Positions 1 to 11,270 of a stretch of DNA of 64,000 nucleotides are shown here, one piece after another. How positions within the stretch are numbered: the first letter of the stretch is position 1; each line of letters opens with the position of its first letter. Both the position numbers and the translations under genes were made by a program. The stretch lies in the NCBI GenBank assembly GCA_037389465.1, contig JAZARR010000095.1, positions 3,230,501 to 3,294,500 on the forward strand, given 5' to 3'. The DNA is from Baylisascaris procyonis. Its lineage: Eukaryota > Nematoda > Chromadorea > Rhabditida > Ascarididae. Under the pieces are notes generated by a model that saw only the letters and a program-made list of their open reading frames with translations, was not told where the DNA came from and did not search any database.

Positions 1-2011
1 TCATATGTGGAGGTTTCTCTGGGATATCGTCGGGATATCGGAAAGCACGTGGTGGCGGTAATTTTAATGTATTACGAAAACTATCACGTGCCGATAATGC
101 TTTCTGCAAATTTTGAATATTCAATAGATTTATAGATAAATTATCTGAGTTTAAAGCAGATTAATTTCTGTGGCCATTTACGGATAGAGTAAAAAAGTAA
201 GAATTATTCCATAACTGTCAAATATACAAACAAAAATCCACTGGGTTAGGATGCAGAGGGCAGGGGGGGGGGGGACAGAGAAATATAAGCAACATAACTA
301 ATTCGGATCGAATCATTAATGAAATATTTTGGGAATTTGAATATGACATTCATAGGTGACATTTGATGATTTCCCATCGTTAACGTTTACACTTGTAACT
401 ACTGATACCATGCACCCATAGGATCGTTATCATTCTAGATACGGATATGGGGGAAGGGGAATCTTCTATTTACACAATAAAAGAGGGCGAGAATATAAGG
501 GTGATCAATAGGAGAATTTTAGCCCTGAGGCATTATTAATGGTCTACTTAATGAAAACCATAATATGAGAGTAGGAATTGGAAGATCACCTCTTTGAAGT
601 CACTGAATGAGATCAACGGTGAGATATACTCTTGTTCTTCAGGCTTAATAATTTTATCCATAGCCATATTTGTTGCCAAAATATCTGTAAACGGTTCCAT
701 TAGAAAGATATAATCCTCATGCGAAAACGTAACAACGAATACAAGGCAAAAATCTAACAAGAAAATGTGTCCGGTTATGGTTCGATACCGGAAGTGACCA
801 CGAAACAACAACGGCAACATTTACTAATACAAAGTAAAAGCAACAATAAAGCGAAATAATTAATAATTGGTGCACAAATTTATGCATGGAATTCGATGGC
901 AAATGTCCATTGACATCATATCATCGAGGTCTATATATCACTGCGGCGGAAAGTGCATTTTTGTACGAATATGGTTGAACTGCAAAAAGGTTTCCTTTGT
1001 TAAAGATGATCTATCTATTTTTCTACTCCCCTCTCTCTAAAAAAAAAACTCTCCGCTCTTGTTGTATTAATAAAAACTATATCAAAACAAGCTTCAAATA
1101 ACCTCAAACCCGCCTAGTTGAAAGTTTACGTGAAAATCGGTGGCGAAATCAAGTAATGCACTAATGATTGCGCAAACCCAAAAGCGAGGAGAGAGGTGGA
1201 AGCGAGGGCGCAGGTAGGGGAAGGGAGCCAGGTTTGTGTGTGGCCCCTATCTCCACCAGGGCATACAGGGGACATTTTGGCTGAGTCATATCCGAACGGA
1301 AAAGACGGTGCGACCACATGTAATCACACTCGAAGGATGAGGTAGGGAGAAAAAGGAGGCATCTGCTACGAAGTGGGAAATGTGATCCAACGATAATCAA
1401 GTGTAGCAGGTAGTCCCCTCTCTCACTTTCTTCCCTTCTTATAATGCACAGGTATTGAATGAAAGGGATAAATCAACGAGCAAAACATTACAGGAAAGTC
1501 ATCTGAAGCAACTAAAACCCAAATCACCGATGAGTAAAAATAACATGGTATGCAAGTAAATCAGGAAGGGCAGGTTGTTGACGAAGGATTTGAACTTAAT
1601 TTGTTAGCCTCATATAATCATACATGTACCATCTATATACACGTACCATGCTTACCTTGGTTTGTGAATTGCCAGGTAATACGTCAAGCATTCTTCAGTT
1701 TCTGCATCTAAACTGAAGACCATATCTTCTCCCATAGTCCTAATTTCCTGCTTGCGCCCTCCCCTGACGTCCTTCTACCTTCTAGAAATAGAGGAACAAG
1801 CAAAGAACAGGTTTTCGATGAAAGCTTCGGATACACTATTAATTCGGGATTTGTCTCAATATTTGAGTACATCATTCGTCGTTTAACTCGAGAAGCATTT
1901 ACTGCAGCTAAAAAGCAATGGAAATGGTTAAATACATGTAGTCCTCAGTATTCAACCACTTTTATCGTTCCCTTTTTGCAGTAGAATATTAGGTTAATTA
2001 GCTTCGAAATT
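1..2011. other. Gene-free flank, no recognised coding exon
   Basis: No open frame here resembles a known protein and none is bounded by good splice sites. The stretch is A+T-rich, with a 12-G run at 263-274. A GC-richer patch at about 1161-1400 is open on the minus strand in two overlapping frames (63 and 79 codons), which is what GC-rich DNA does by chance. A distant or fast-evolving exon cannot be excluded. Confidence 0.5.
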
Positions 2012-2262
2012 TTACAGATGAGTATCGCTAAGGTAATAAGTTGGAAAGAAGGCGTTCCCCCTCACAGCATGGTCAAGTGGTCGGTGTGGCCACGGAGAGG
2101 GAATCTGCGGGCATTTGTCTACAAGATCGGGGAACCCGTTGCCCTGCCGCATGCTAGAGGAATCCATGAACCGAGTGTGCAGGTCGTCCTTCTCCACATC
2201 CTCAAGTTGTAATGCTGCATTGGCAATAACTTTACATTTTAACGTCCTAACAAAGACGCCTC
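2012..2262 (-). other. Possible minus-strand terminal exon (unrecognised)
   Basis: A minus-strand frame is open for about 83 codons and ends at a TAA at 2012-2014. Its composition is protein-like: polar, with acidic and basic residues, including the runs IANAALQLEDVEKDDLHTRF and GFPDLVDKCPQIP. An AATGCAG acceptor-like site lies inside it near 2215. The surrounding 2040-2460 patch is clearly GC-richer than its flanks, and both strands are open across parts of it, so the signal may be compositional. I do not recognise the family. It could be the last exon of a gene that begins further right on the minus strand, a fragment of a dead mobile element, or chance. Confidence 0.2.
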
Positions 2263-2960
2263 ACATTTTTAAAAGGCAAACTTTTTATTTTGTCTTTCAA
2301 ACAAATGCGTCCCCAGTATTTCAGCGCTCCGGAGTCAATAATCGTACTCTTTCTTATTTGAATAACTGCGCACTCAGTTTGTTAACCCTATACCGGGGCA
2401 AAGAGAATGGGACACCGACCCCATCTCAACGAGACATGACCATGCAAGTCATCATCGTTTGTTAGTGACGTATATAGTCTGAGGCAGATGTAATATCACG
2501 TGAAGTAATACTAATACATATGCAATAATAATGTCGCTTTAATAACGATCTATGTTGGTTGTTTACTATGTGGACGGCAATTATTGTTTTAAGGGGGATA
2601 AATGAGCCAACATGATGAGGTATCATTTAATTAAATCTAAGTGTAAATGGATGATGTAAGCATTACCTGTATTAAATGAAATGTGAACATGTGTTTTTAG
2701 TAAATTTCGATGCACAAAATCGATGAAAATAGAATTGCTATTGAGGTGTTAAGTAGATGTCCTATTTTTTTACGTTCTTTGATTTTGAGTCCTCTCTCAT
2801 GAGACGTTGTGATATGAGTAAAAAGTTTAAGTGGTCTATCTTCTTGCTCTATAAGCGTTCGTTTATTTTGCATTCCTTATGTCATAATACGAGATATACG
2901 ATTAAGTCATCAAGAAATTAATTTAAAAATTTCCCTGAATTTTAGTGAATTTTTGACTTT

Positions 2961-2968
2961 TTTTTTAG
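2961..2968 (+). promoter_or_regulatory. Putative splice acceptor in the methyltransferase 5' UTR
   Basis: A T-tract ending in AG lies 72 nt upstream of the methyltransferase ATG at 3041. There is no in-frame coding sequence to its left. This arrangement fits a spliced-leader trans-splice acceptor, common in nematodes, or the 3' end of a 5'-UTR intron. The sequence alone cannot separate these. Confidence 0.3.
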
Positions 2969-3040
2969 AGAAAGAAATTATCAATATTTTACCAGCAAGA
3001 GGTGACCATCGATCAAGAACACGTCAACTGTGAACTGGAA

Positions 3041-6000
3041 ATGGGAGCAAGTCATTCGGATACCGATGAACAACTTGAATCTGTACTTGGAACAAAGGAA
3101 TAGTTGGTTTCCATCGTCTCTCTTTATCATTGATCTGTACCGGAAGTTGAAATATCGATGAATAGTCTCGAAGATGTTATTTCCATCGGAATTGATGGTG
3201 TTTTATACTTGTTCGCAATTGATATATTTGAATAATACAGATCTACCTTTACCTATATAATCTCCAGTTTGTATACGAAATGACAGCAAATACAAGGTGT
3301 CTATATTTCAGATCGGTGAAAATGTTTCAGATTATCGAGGTGGTTATGAATTTATATTACAGGTCAGGCAAATGCAAATCACCTAGATCAGGAAATGTAT
3401 AGGTATTGCAAGCTGTACAGGTTTTCTAGATTGCTCTTCCGATAGACCGTTTTAATATAACCTATATTTTGATTGTTTTACTACTGTTAAAAAAATTTTT
3501 TTCTCAGTGAATTAACTAAAATAAGTGATCACCGATCAATGCCGTTAGATTATAAGAGGAGAGATGTGTTTATTTTTGAGTAGTTTCTTTTATTGAGAGT
3601 GATTATTTCAGCTGGGAGGAACGCTATAAGGTAGAGTTGGAAAATTATGTGGATATTGGAGATGAAGGTGAAATTTGGTTTGGTCGATCGGCTGAAAATC
3701 GTGCTATTCGATATTTTCTGGATGCGGGTCTACGCAAAGATTCACGCATAATTGATCTCGGATGCGGTAATGGATCAATGCTAAGACATTTGGTTTGTTG
3801 CTTTATGAATTTATATCGGTAAAAGGAAGGGAACGATTCTTTTGAGGTGGTTTTCGATCTCCCTCACTCAAATTATCTCCAATATATAGAGAAACCTTTG
3901 CAGTTCCCCATCCATTTCTCGGTCTTTCAGATCTAGGCACACCTTGAAAATAATACCGTCACTTACTTTTTGACCCTTTATTTACAGAAGCATCTTTATG
4001 GCTGTCACATTTACCTGCCGATTTTTCAACACTCACGGGTACCTTTACAGTAGTTGCCTTGTTCACTTTTCTCCTCTATATCTGGAGAAACCTTCACAAT
4101 ATTTTTCTTCATGCATAACTAGGAATAACTAGAAATAACCGGCCAATTCTTGTTTCTCTATACCTGGAAAGACCTTTACGGAAGTCACGTTATGGATTTA
4201 TAGCCATTTCTTTACTCATTATTACGAAAGTTTGATAATTTTGCAGCGTAGGTTAAAGTTCACGGATCTGACTGGTGTTGACTATTGTGAGGACGCAATT
4301 CGGTTGGCGAAAAGTATTGCTGAACGAGAAGCAGCGAATACAGATATGCCATCAATTAATTTCCAAGTTTGTGCTTTTTGCGTTTGTGGCATGAAGCTAA
4401 TGTAAATTCCTGATTTTACTCACTTATTTGAGTGTAATACATCTGAAGATTCATTTTTCCCTCGTCTTGTGATCTCTGTAACATAACAAGAGGTGTGCTG
4501 CAATAATGGAAGTGTGCGCATCGTTAAACTCATAGACATCAACCGTTATCCTCGCTTAGGAATCAGGACAGACTGGATTTTTATATTTTTTGTTTGTCTC
4601 TCGTTTGGATTTCTACCTATTCAGTAAAAGGCTTCTTTTTTTTAATGCTTATATATTGAGCTCCCTCTCTCTCGTCTGTTTCTCTCCTTCTCTCTTTATT
4701 TCCTTCTCTCTTCCTCTTTCCTTTTCTCTATCCTTATTTTATTATGCTGCAAGGACTGCAAGTTCCTGAGCTTATAAAAGAAATAAGTAGACAAATAAGA
4801 TGCTTGATTTAATTTTAAAACAAAGAATATTATAATAAAATGCCCATATATTCAGGTGGTTGATTTATTAGAGGATAACACGCTAACAGATCGCTATGAT
4901 ATTGTAATGGATAAAGGTACATGGGATGCGATGAGTTTATCCTCGCAAAAGGAACGTCGTCTTTCATGTTATCGTAATTTTATCCTTAATATTACCACGA
5001 TCAATGGCCTTTTCATCATCTTCTCATGCAATTTTACAAAGTGAGCTATTTTTATTCACTTTTATTCTCTTTTTAAATTAAATTTCCTTCGATTTCGGAA
5101 CAATTCTTCATTATGCCAGGATCAGGCATCCTATCCGAGATCTTTCCCTTTCCTATCGGTCTTTTTGGAGCTGCAGTATCATCGCCACCCAAAGATCTCC
5201 CACTTCGGCTTCCCGTACATTTTTGAAGGATTTCTGTGTTCTTCCTAGTCAGTATCATTATACGGTTTTTTTTTTCTGGGGGGGAAGGGGGGTTGAAAGT
5301 ACTATTTTCGGTTCTTCCGTGCTCACATATTTTTGAATTATGACATCATTGTATCTATTCGATTTTTTGATCCTTCTCTGACATCTACACTCATTTTTGA
5401 TTGTTAATCATTTATTTTGCACACGGTGAAGTGTACTCTTCTTTACCCGTATTTAAAAATAGTGAGAGAGGAAATGAATAAAAAAAAGTAGAAAAGGGCA
5501 TAAAAACCGAAAGATGAGGAAAACATTAGCAAATTCATAGTACAAAATAGATGAGCACTTAACACTGCAACTAAGCGATAAAGAATATGAAAAATAAAGA
5601 ATTAGCACAAAGGGAAATATCAACTTTTATAGCTTCAGGTGAGTTTTATAACTTTAGTTGGCACTTTAGGTGGATTTTATGAACTCAAGTAATGCTTCAG
5701 GTGGGTATTGTGTTAATATAAAATACTCAGCGATCTCCTTAAATATAGGGAGATTCGTAGGGTCATACATCCCGGTAATGACAGATTTCGAGGTTTAATA
5801 ACCCTCTTTGAAAAGAGGCATTTGCGCATACTTGTTCCACACTATACATTCGGCGTTTTCAAACCGCTAATCCCGGCAATATTAAAGTATAGTATAAAGT
5901 AGAAAGGTCTGCTATAGTCAGCGTTGTAGGAGCCATAAATAGCTTTCAATGGCTGCCTTTATGACTCTAGTGCAAAGTGTGGAATTGACTATACTTGTTG

Positions 6001-6496
6001 GCGATTGAGCCGGATAGAAATGAATAATTACGAAAGCTTCGAACGGCATTCTTTTTTATTTTTAGCAAGCAGCATTCACTTACAGATATGAGGAGAGAGG
6101 AGATATTGCCCACTCAGGAGATGAGCTGGTGGGAGTGCTAAGATAGGAGGATGGAAAGAGGGGGAATCGACCAGGAAATTAGCAAAATTTTTTGAAACAA
6201 TCATCAGTACTTATTTCTCTATTCTTTATTTCTCAGTGTTGGCAATACTTATTCCTCAGTGAGCTTTTGCCTTATCATTGAGTGCTGTCAATCTTATAAA
6301 GAAAAATGCGAATTCATGAATTTTTCGCAAATTTTTTATGCGTTAATTCTCCGATATTTTCAGGGAAGAGTTAAAAGAACAATTTGAATGTACAGGATTA
6401 TATCTCGAAACTGAAATTGCATCAGCTAATTCGATAACATTTGGTGGTAAAAGTGGTGTTACATCAACGGGAGCTGTATTCCGACGAATCATTTGA
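3041..6496 (+). CDS. EEF1AKMT2: eEF1A lysine methyltransferase (EEF1AKMT2/METTL10 type)
   Basis: SAM-dependent class I methyltransferase. The family methylates a lysine of translation elongation factor eEF1A in the cytoplasm. Five exons join without a frame break: 3041-3102, 3612-3792, 4247-4366, 4856-5040, 6364-6496 (681 nt, 226 aa plus TGA). Residues about 17-25 (LGTKEYWEE) span the first junction and match the family start. EIWFG (41-45) is a family signature. DLGCGNG (69-75) is SAM motif I, GVDY (91-94) ends the acidic strand, DIVMDKGTWDA (136-146) is the post-motif segment, and SCNFTKEEL (178-186) is the conserved tail motif. The length matches animal and fungal members. The start ATG at 3041 was chosen because it gives MGASHSDTDEQLESVLGTKE, and the family's conserved SxLGT lies right after it. 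Donors are GTTGGT, GTTTGT, GTTTGT and GTGAGC. An AATAAA follows the stop by 56 nt. I am sure of the family and fairly sure of every junction. Confidence 0.93.
4661..4736 (+). repeat. Pyrimidine-rich tract in methyltransferase intron 3
   Basis: About 75 nt of almost pure C/T (CTCTCT/TTCTCT mixtures) within the intron at 4367-4855. It lies more than 100 nt from the acceptor, so it is not an ordinary polypyrimidine tract. It reads as simple-sequence DNA. Confidence 0.6.
5634..5718 (+). repeat. Degenerate tandem repeat with donor-like CAGGTG cores
   Basis: Three diverged copies of roughly 29-33 nt, each with a core like GCTTCAGGTGAGTTTTAT, GCACTTTAGGTGGATTTTAT or GCTTCAGGTGGGTATTGT. They lie in intron 4 of the methyltransferase (5041-6363). 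The cores resemble splice donors (CAG|GTGAGT), but no open frame precedes them. Confidence 0.5.
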
Positions 6497-6552
6497 GAGA
6501 TTTTATCGGTTTTATTTATAAATTACCTTTTTTTAAAAAAATACTTCCACTT

Positions 6553-6558
6553 AATAAA
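6553..6558 (+). terminator. Poly(A) signal AATAAA of the methyltransferase
   Basis: Canonical AATAAA hexamer 56 nt after the stop codon at 6494-6496, within T/A-rich 3' UTR sequence. It is the first such hexamer after the stop. Confidence 0.6.
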
Positions 6559-6770
6559 AGTTACGAATATTTTATCAGAATTGATGAAATATTTGTTGTC
6601 ATTGTGCTCTTGAATTTCTTTATGTTAAAATTGCCTTTAATTTTGTGATTTTTTTATTTTATTCATTTTTTCTTTTGTATATTTTCTTGTTGTTCATTGA
6701 AGTTTTACCAACAGCATTTAGTCATTGTTATACACTTTGTGAGTATGAAGTTACAACGCTAGTTAGACAA

Positions 6771-6825
6771 TCTGTCTGTCTGTTTGTTTGTGCATGTGTC
6801 TGTGCATGTCTTTCTGTTTGTCTGA
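6771..6825 (-). repeat. CAGA-rich simple repeat (copy 1)
   Basis: On the plus strand this is TCTG/TTTG-rich (GTCTGTCTGTTTGTTTGTG and similar), so it is CAGACAGA on the minus strand. It is one of several CAGA-rich islands in the window. Confidence 0.5.
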
Positions 6826-7204
6826 TGATTTCAGCTCGGACTTCGTTGAAACTACAGTTAAGAAATTTTTTGGGCATAAAATAACACTGTGCAAATGATA
6901 TTTTTGCACTGTATTGTTGACCGATAGAGTGATCGACTTTATATTGATTAGACGATTTCGAAAGCAGTTATGAATATTGGAATGTGGTGCTTGAAAATTT
7001 GCATATATTTTCAGCCATAAATTCTGCATGAATTCTGACTCGACGATTCTGACCGGATGCAAAACATATAAAATACACATAAATATTTATGCGTATTGAG
7101 TAGTTATTGAAGAAATCGATGGCTTAATTTGAAGTTGCTATACCTGGTCCATTATGTAATCAAATTTCTTAGTTTAAGGTTCTTTAATCCGCGACTCCAA
7201 AGCA

Positions 7205-7272
7205 CCGAACAGACAGATGAAGAGACGAATACGGGCACAGGCATAACTTTATATATATATATATATATATAT
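7205..7272 (+). repeat. CAGA-rich island followed by a (TA)n microsatellite
   Basis: ACAGACAG-like sequence, an ACAGGC word, then CTTTATATATA running into about 11 TA units (7250-7272). The order CAGACAG, ACAGGC, T/A-rich tail is shared with the copy at 31356-31402, which suggests one dispersed family. Confidence 0.5.
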
Positions 7273-8537
7273 GCTGAATTGTAGAATTTCTTTGCAAATT
7301 TATTGTTGAAAGATTCAAATGTTAGCAACGAAGTTTGAAATCGTTTTTATAAAGTTTCGTAGCCTAGCGTCTAATTTAATTTCATCAATTTTTTGTGCTG
7401 CTGTATATTTTTTGTGGATATGAATTTGAAGAAGATTGAAAATGTTTGCATATTCGGTTCAAGGAATAGGCTAAAAGCAAGGGGGCGGCCACTATCCTCA
7501 ATAAAATAAAATGACGGCAGTTGTACTCTCTGAAGCTTCACCTATATTGCTGACATATTGCGCATTTGGTATGCGGATCTTACTTAATCCCTTCCTCTCT
7601 TTCCCTCTCTCTCCCTCTCCATTTTTCCTCATATTAGTGCATCAAATGCGTGCATATCTTACTTAACTAAAATTGCAGTAGTAAGGGGTTCTTATCTGGT
7701 CTAATAATCTAATCCTACATACCTCAAGGGGTCTTCCTCGGCACTCTTTTATTATTTGAATATTTTTATTGTTTTTGATAGTCTATAATATTATTTCATC
7801 TTGTAATATTAATGTATTTTTGTGCTGTTAAATTTGCCTTAACATATTAATTACTAAATATCGAATATTTATTGAGTAACAAATAAGCAATAAAAATATT
7901 GATGATTCGAAGTGTACATTATTTCAACATGATTCATATTATTAACTCTATAGAAGTTTATCTAATAAGGAGAAATATTTATTCCGTAAAATTAATAAAT
8001 ATTTCATAGAAACAAATTGAAAATTCGCTATCCTTTTTTGCAAGTCAAATATGATTCCATCCATCACAATATGAAGTAGAATTTTTAATATTTTGTGAGC
8101 CCCTGGGCTTATATTACGCATTTACTGTCAGGTAAGATCTAGGTAGTGTGCTTCTCTTCTCTCATACAAGTGGTGGACGATAACAGTTTAAAGGTGTGAT
8201 TGTAAAGTGATAAAAGATTAATTGATAAGCTTTGGGGAACGGCAGCATATCTTTGATAAGTTGCGGTCTAATGTTTTACTATAGCGCATTATTAATTTGT
8301 TTTTTAATAGTAAGTTGTACCGTGATACCCTCCCTCTCCTCTCAGTTTCATCCCTCTCTTTCCTATTCGAAGGTTTTGGAAGTGGATCGCGCAGTGATTC
8401 TATAAAAGTTTCTATGGTAGATCAATTTTTATCGTAATATGCATTTAAAGAGCATCGAAAAAGTTTTCAAATAGATAACAATCATTAAAAAAGCATCGGT
8501 AATTAAAATTAACGCCTGAAATAAGCGCGGGAATAAG

Positions 8538-8566
8538 CCAGGAAGCTGGCACGATATGCGCTTTTT
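8538..8566 (+). repeat. Dispersed short repeat, copy A
   Basis: The word beginning CCAGGAAGCTGGCACGATAT recurs, diverged, at 13548 as CCAGGAAAGCTAGCACAATA, and both are followed by a GCGCTTT core. The two copies lie 5 kb apart in the same orientation. Confidence 0.5.
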
Positions 8567-8751
8567 ACATTGTCTTCATCTGATCGGTTAATGTTGTGGG
8601 TTATATAGTTTGTAAACATGCGCAATGATGCCATTTTGCATCGATGCAAAATGAAAAGCTGATCTAATGCTGGATAACGTAATTTCATGGATCAACTTGT
8701 GCTTTATATCAGTCACTGGAATATCTTCGCGCATGACCCTCAAGTTGAAAG

Positions 8752-8805
8752 TACCGGACAGACAGGCGACGGACCGGCACGTACATACCAACACACAGAC
8801 ATGGT
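8752..8805 (+). repeat. CAGA-rich island (copy 3)
   Basis: Contains CCGGACAGACAGGCGACGGA followed by ACACACAGACA. The composition and word order resemble the islands at 31356 and 50763. Confidence 0.45.
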
Positions 8806-9771
8806 ATCGGCGTGGTGCACTTCGCAAACGAAGATTTTCAAATATGCGTAAAACATTCTTGAAATGATGGAGCTTGGATTGCCAAGTATTTTTCCCTTGA
8901 AACTATTGAAGAGGCTTTTCTAATTGGGAAAAAGAAAGATTTACTTTCATTGATTTTCTTCGTTTGTTTCGGTTTCTTTCTCACATTTCTCTTTTTTATC
9001 TTTATATTCCTCTCCATTTATGCTTCATCTATAAGCAGAAAAAAAAGCGATATATTAGACTTGAAGCATTCTCGAACATAGTCTTTGCAATCAAAGAAAA
9101 AAAAACGTTTTTTTCGTCTCTAACGTTGATGATTGCGTTGTTTTGTGCCAGAAATAGGAAATCCAAGCCTCCGATGTGCTATTCAACGCTTTCTCCACAA
9201 ATCAAATTTCACACTTTATATCGATCCACAATTTTTTCGCCTTTCTATATTGGTGGATAACATTTTAACGTTCTCAAATTGTCCACTTCTTTTTATTGTC
9301 ATATAATTTCACATCTTTGGAATGTATTTTAATTTCTAATCATCGATGTGTTCGAGTCCTATATAATAAGGAGATATTGGCTGCTAAATATGGGCTGCAA
9401 AGTGATGAAATTTTTTTAAAAAGTTTTTAAGATAAAGTTTTTTATTTTTATAGAAGGGAATTTCGCAGCCCGATGAGTGTGAACTATCCAAGTTTTACTA
9501 TTGCTATTGGATGCAAATTAATATTCAGTCAATGTTTCTGAAATAAAACGTTAAGTTAACATAGATTGGCTTAGAAAGATTTTTGAAATTATGCTAGCGA
9601 TTTGTCGATGGGATTTTTATAATCTAGTTGAAGGATGAATTTTCATTGCTTTTACTCACTTTTTTATCTATCGCTTATGAGAGGGTAGGGATCTATAGTT
9701 CTCCGGTCCAATAATATCTTTATTTATAAACTATTTTAAGTCTTTTTTGAACACATTTTGATCTGGACATC

Positions 9772-9833
9772 TTTAGGTCCTGAACTTATCTAAACTTGAA
9801 CATTTTTAGGTCATGAACTTGTCTGAACTTGAA
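9772..9833 (+). repeat. Two-copy tandem repeat, 33-bp step
   Basis: TTTAGGTCCTGAACTTATCT at 9772 recurs as TTTAGGTCATGAACTTGTCT at 9805. Both are followed by (A/G)AACTTGAA. The copies differ at three positions. Confidence 0.7.
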
Positions 9834-11228
9834 TAGCTTTAAATCCTCAAAACCAATAATATAATTTGAAACAAATTTCACATCATTTCTGATGAACTTG
9901 CTGAACGTAATTGTTCCCTCTGGATTTCAATATGGTTAAACCACATATCTACCATCTTTATACTGTTAAATGTGTAAAAATGAGAGAGTTTATGCTATGA
10001 CACTTCACAAAGAAACGGCCCTAAAGTTTAAATGTGCCTCATGAGGAAAGACCCTCTCTGATCGATGTGATAGCCTTGGAATTCAAAGAGATATGGATTT
10101 AGTGGAATGTTACAAGATCATAGTGTGGTTGATCGACGTTGACTGAGAGAAATATTCAAGATCTCTATAATGAACGTTGAAGAGGAAATAGGCTGCAATT
10201 GAACGGAAATTAGAAAGTATTATTTTAGCAGTGACGTTGCAAAACTCTCGAACGATGTTCATAGGGCATCAATCACAGTTTATAATCGGAAGTATTTAAA
10301 CTCTATGTTATTGGGCTCAGGTCGATCCATAATCTTTAGATATTTCAGCGATACTGACAATTGAGATGTATTTGCGTTCTTTTCTTTTCAATTTCTTTTT
10401 CCATAAGTTTGTTCAGCACTTGCTATCCGCATTTTGCATTTATTTATTAATGCTTCTTCTAGGATAGATATATATGCATTGCGATATCATGTGAAGGAGG
10501 CATTACCATCAACATGTGTTTCTTCTATAAACAATGATTTTTTTTTCGATGCTGAATTTTTTTTCGCTAAACGGGCAAAACTCGAGCTGAGGCTTTAAGT
10601 TCGACTTCAGTTCTCGACAAGTTTATAGCTAATGAAGGTCCTTTCCGATTCTGAGTGCTTTCGCAAATCATTAAATCCGCATGAAGATTCGCATGATATC
10701 TCATCACATATGCCACTTGAAAGAGGCATTTTCAGTAAAAAATCATCGAACCTTAACTTGTGGTATGACACTTCAAAAGCAAGAGCTTTCGACTGAATCG
10801 GTCCCGTTTGTCACTCGAACAACATATAGGCAGGTATAGCCATTTGTTATCCTTTGACCCCATCCCCCCTCCATTTCCTTTCCTCCCAACCATCCTTTCT
10901 GTTTATTTGCTAATACGATGAAAATTTTTTCAGGTGATCGTATTTCAAACAACTTTTATGCATTGCCAATGATATTAGATTTTCGAAAATATCTTTCAAC
11001 GAGAAATTCGTCATACGAACGCAAATCTCAAAATAACTAAAATCTCAAAAGTTATTGTGGTGAGAAATTTTGTTGACCATATCAACGTTCAACGAAAAAA
11101 GTCTCAAAGATCCCACAGAAAGTCATATAACGAATTTCTGAATTATATGAGACAAAAGGCATAAATGGAACATTGATGAGGGAAGTGCTTCATGTCCAAT
11201 TGTATCGCTCTTATAAATGGGAGAAGAT

Positions 11229-11270
11229 ATAAGGCAATATGTCTTATATATAAGGCAATATGTCCTATAT
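11229..11270 (+). repeat. 21-bp perfect-step tandem duplication
   Basis: Two abutting 21-nt copies (11229-11249 and 11250-11270) share ATAAGGCAATATGTC and TATAT and differ at one base. This is a recent local duplication. Confidence 0.85.
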
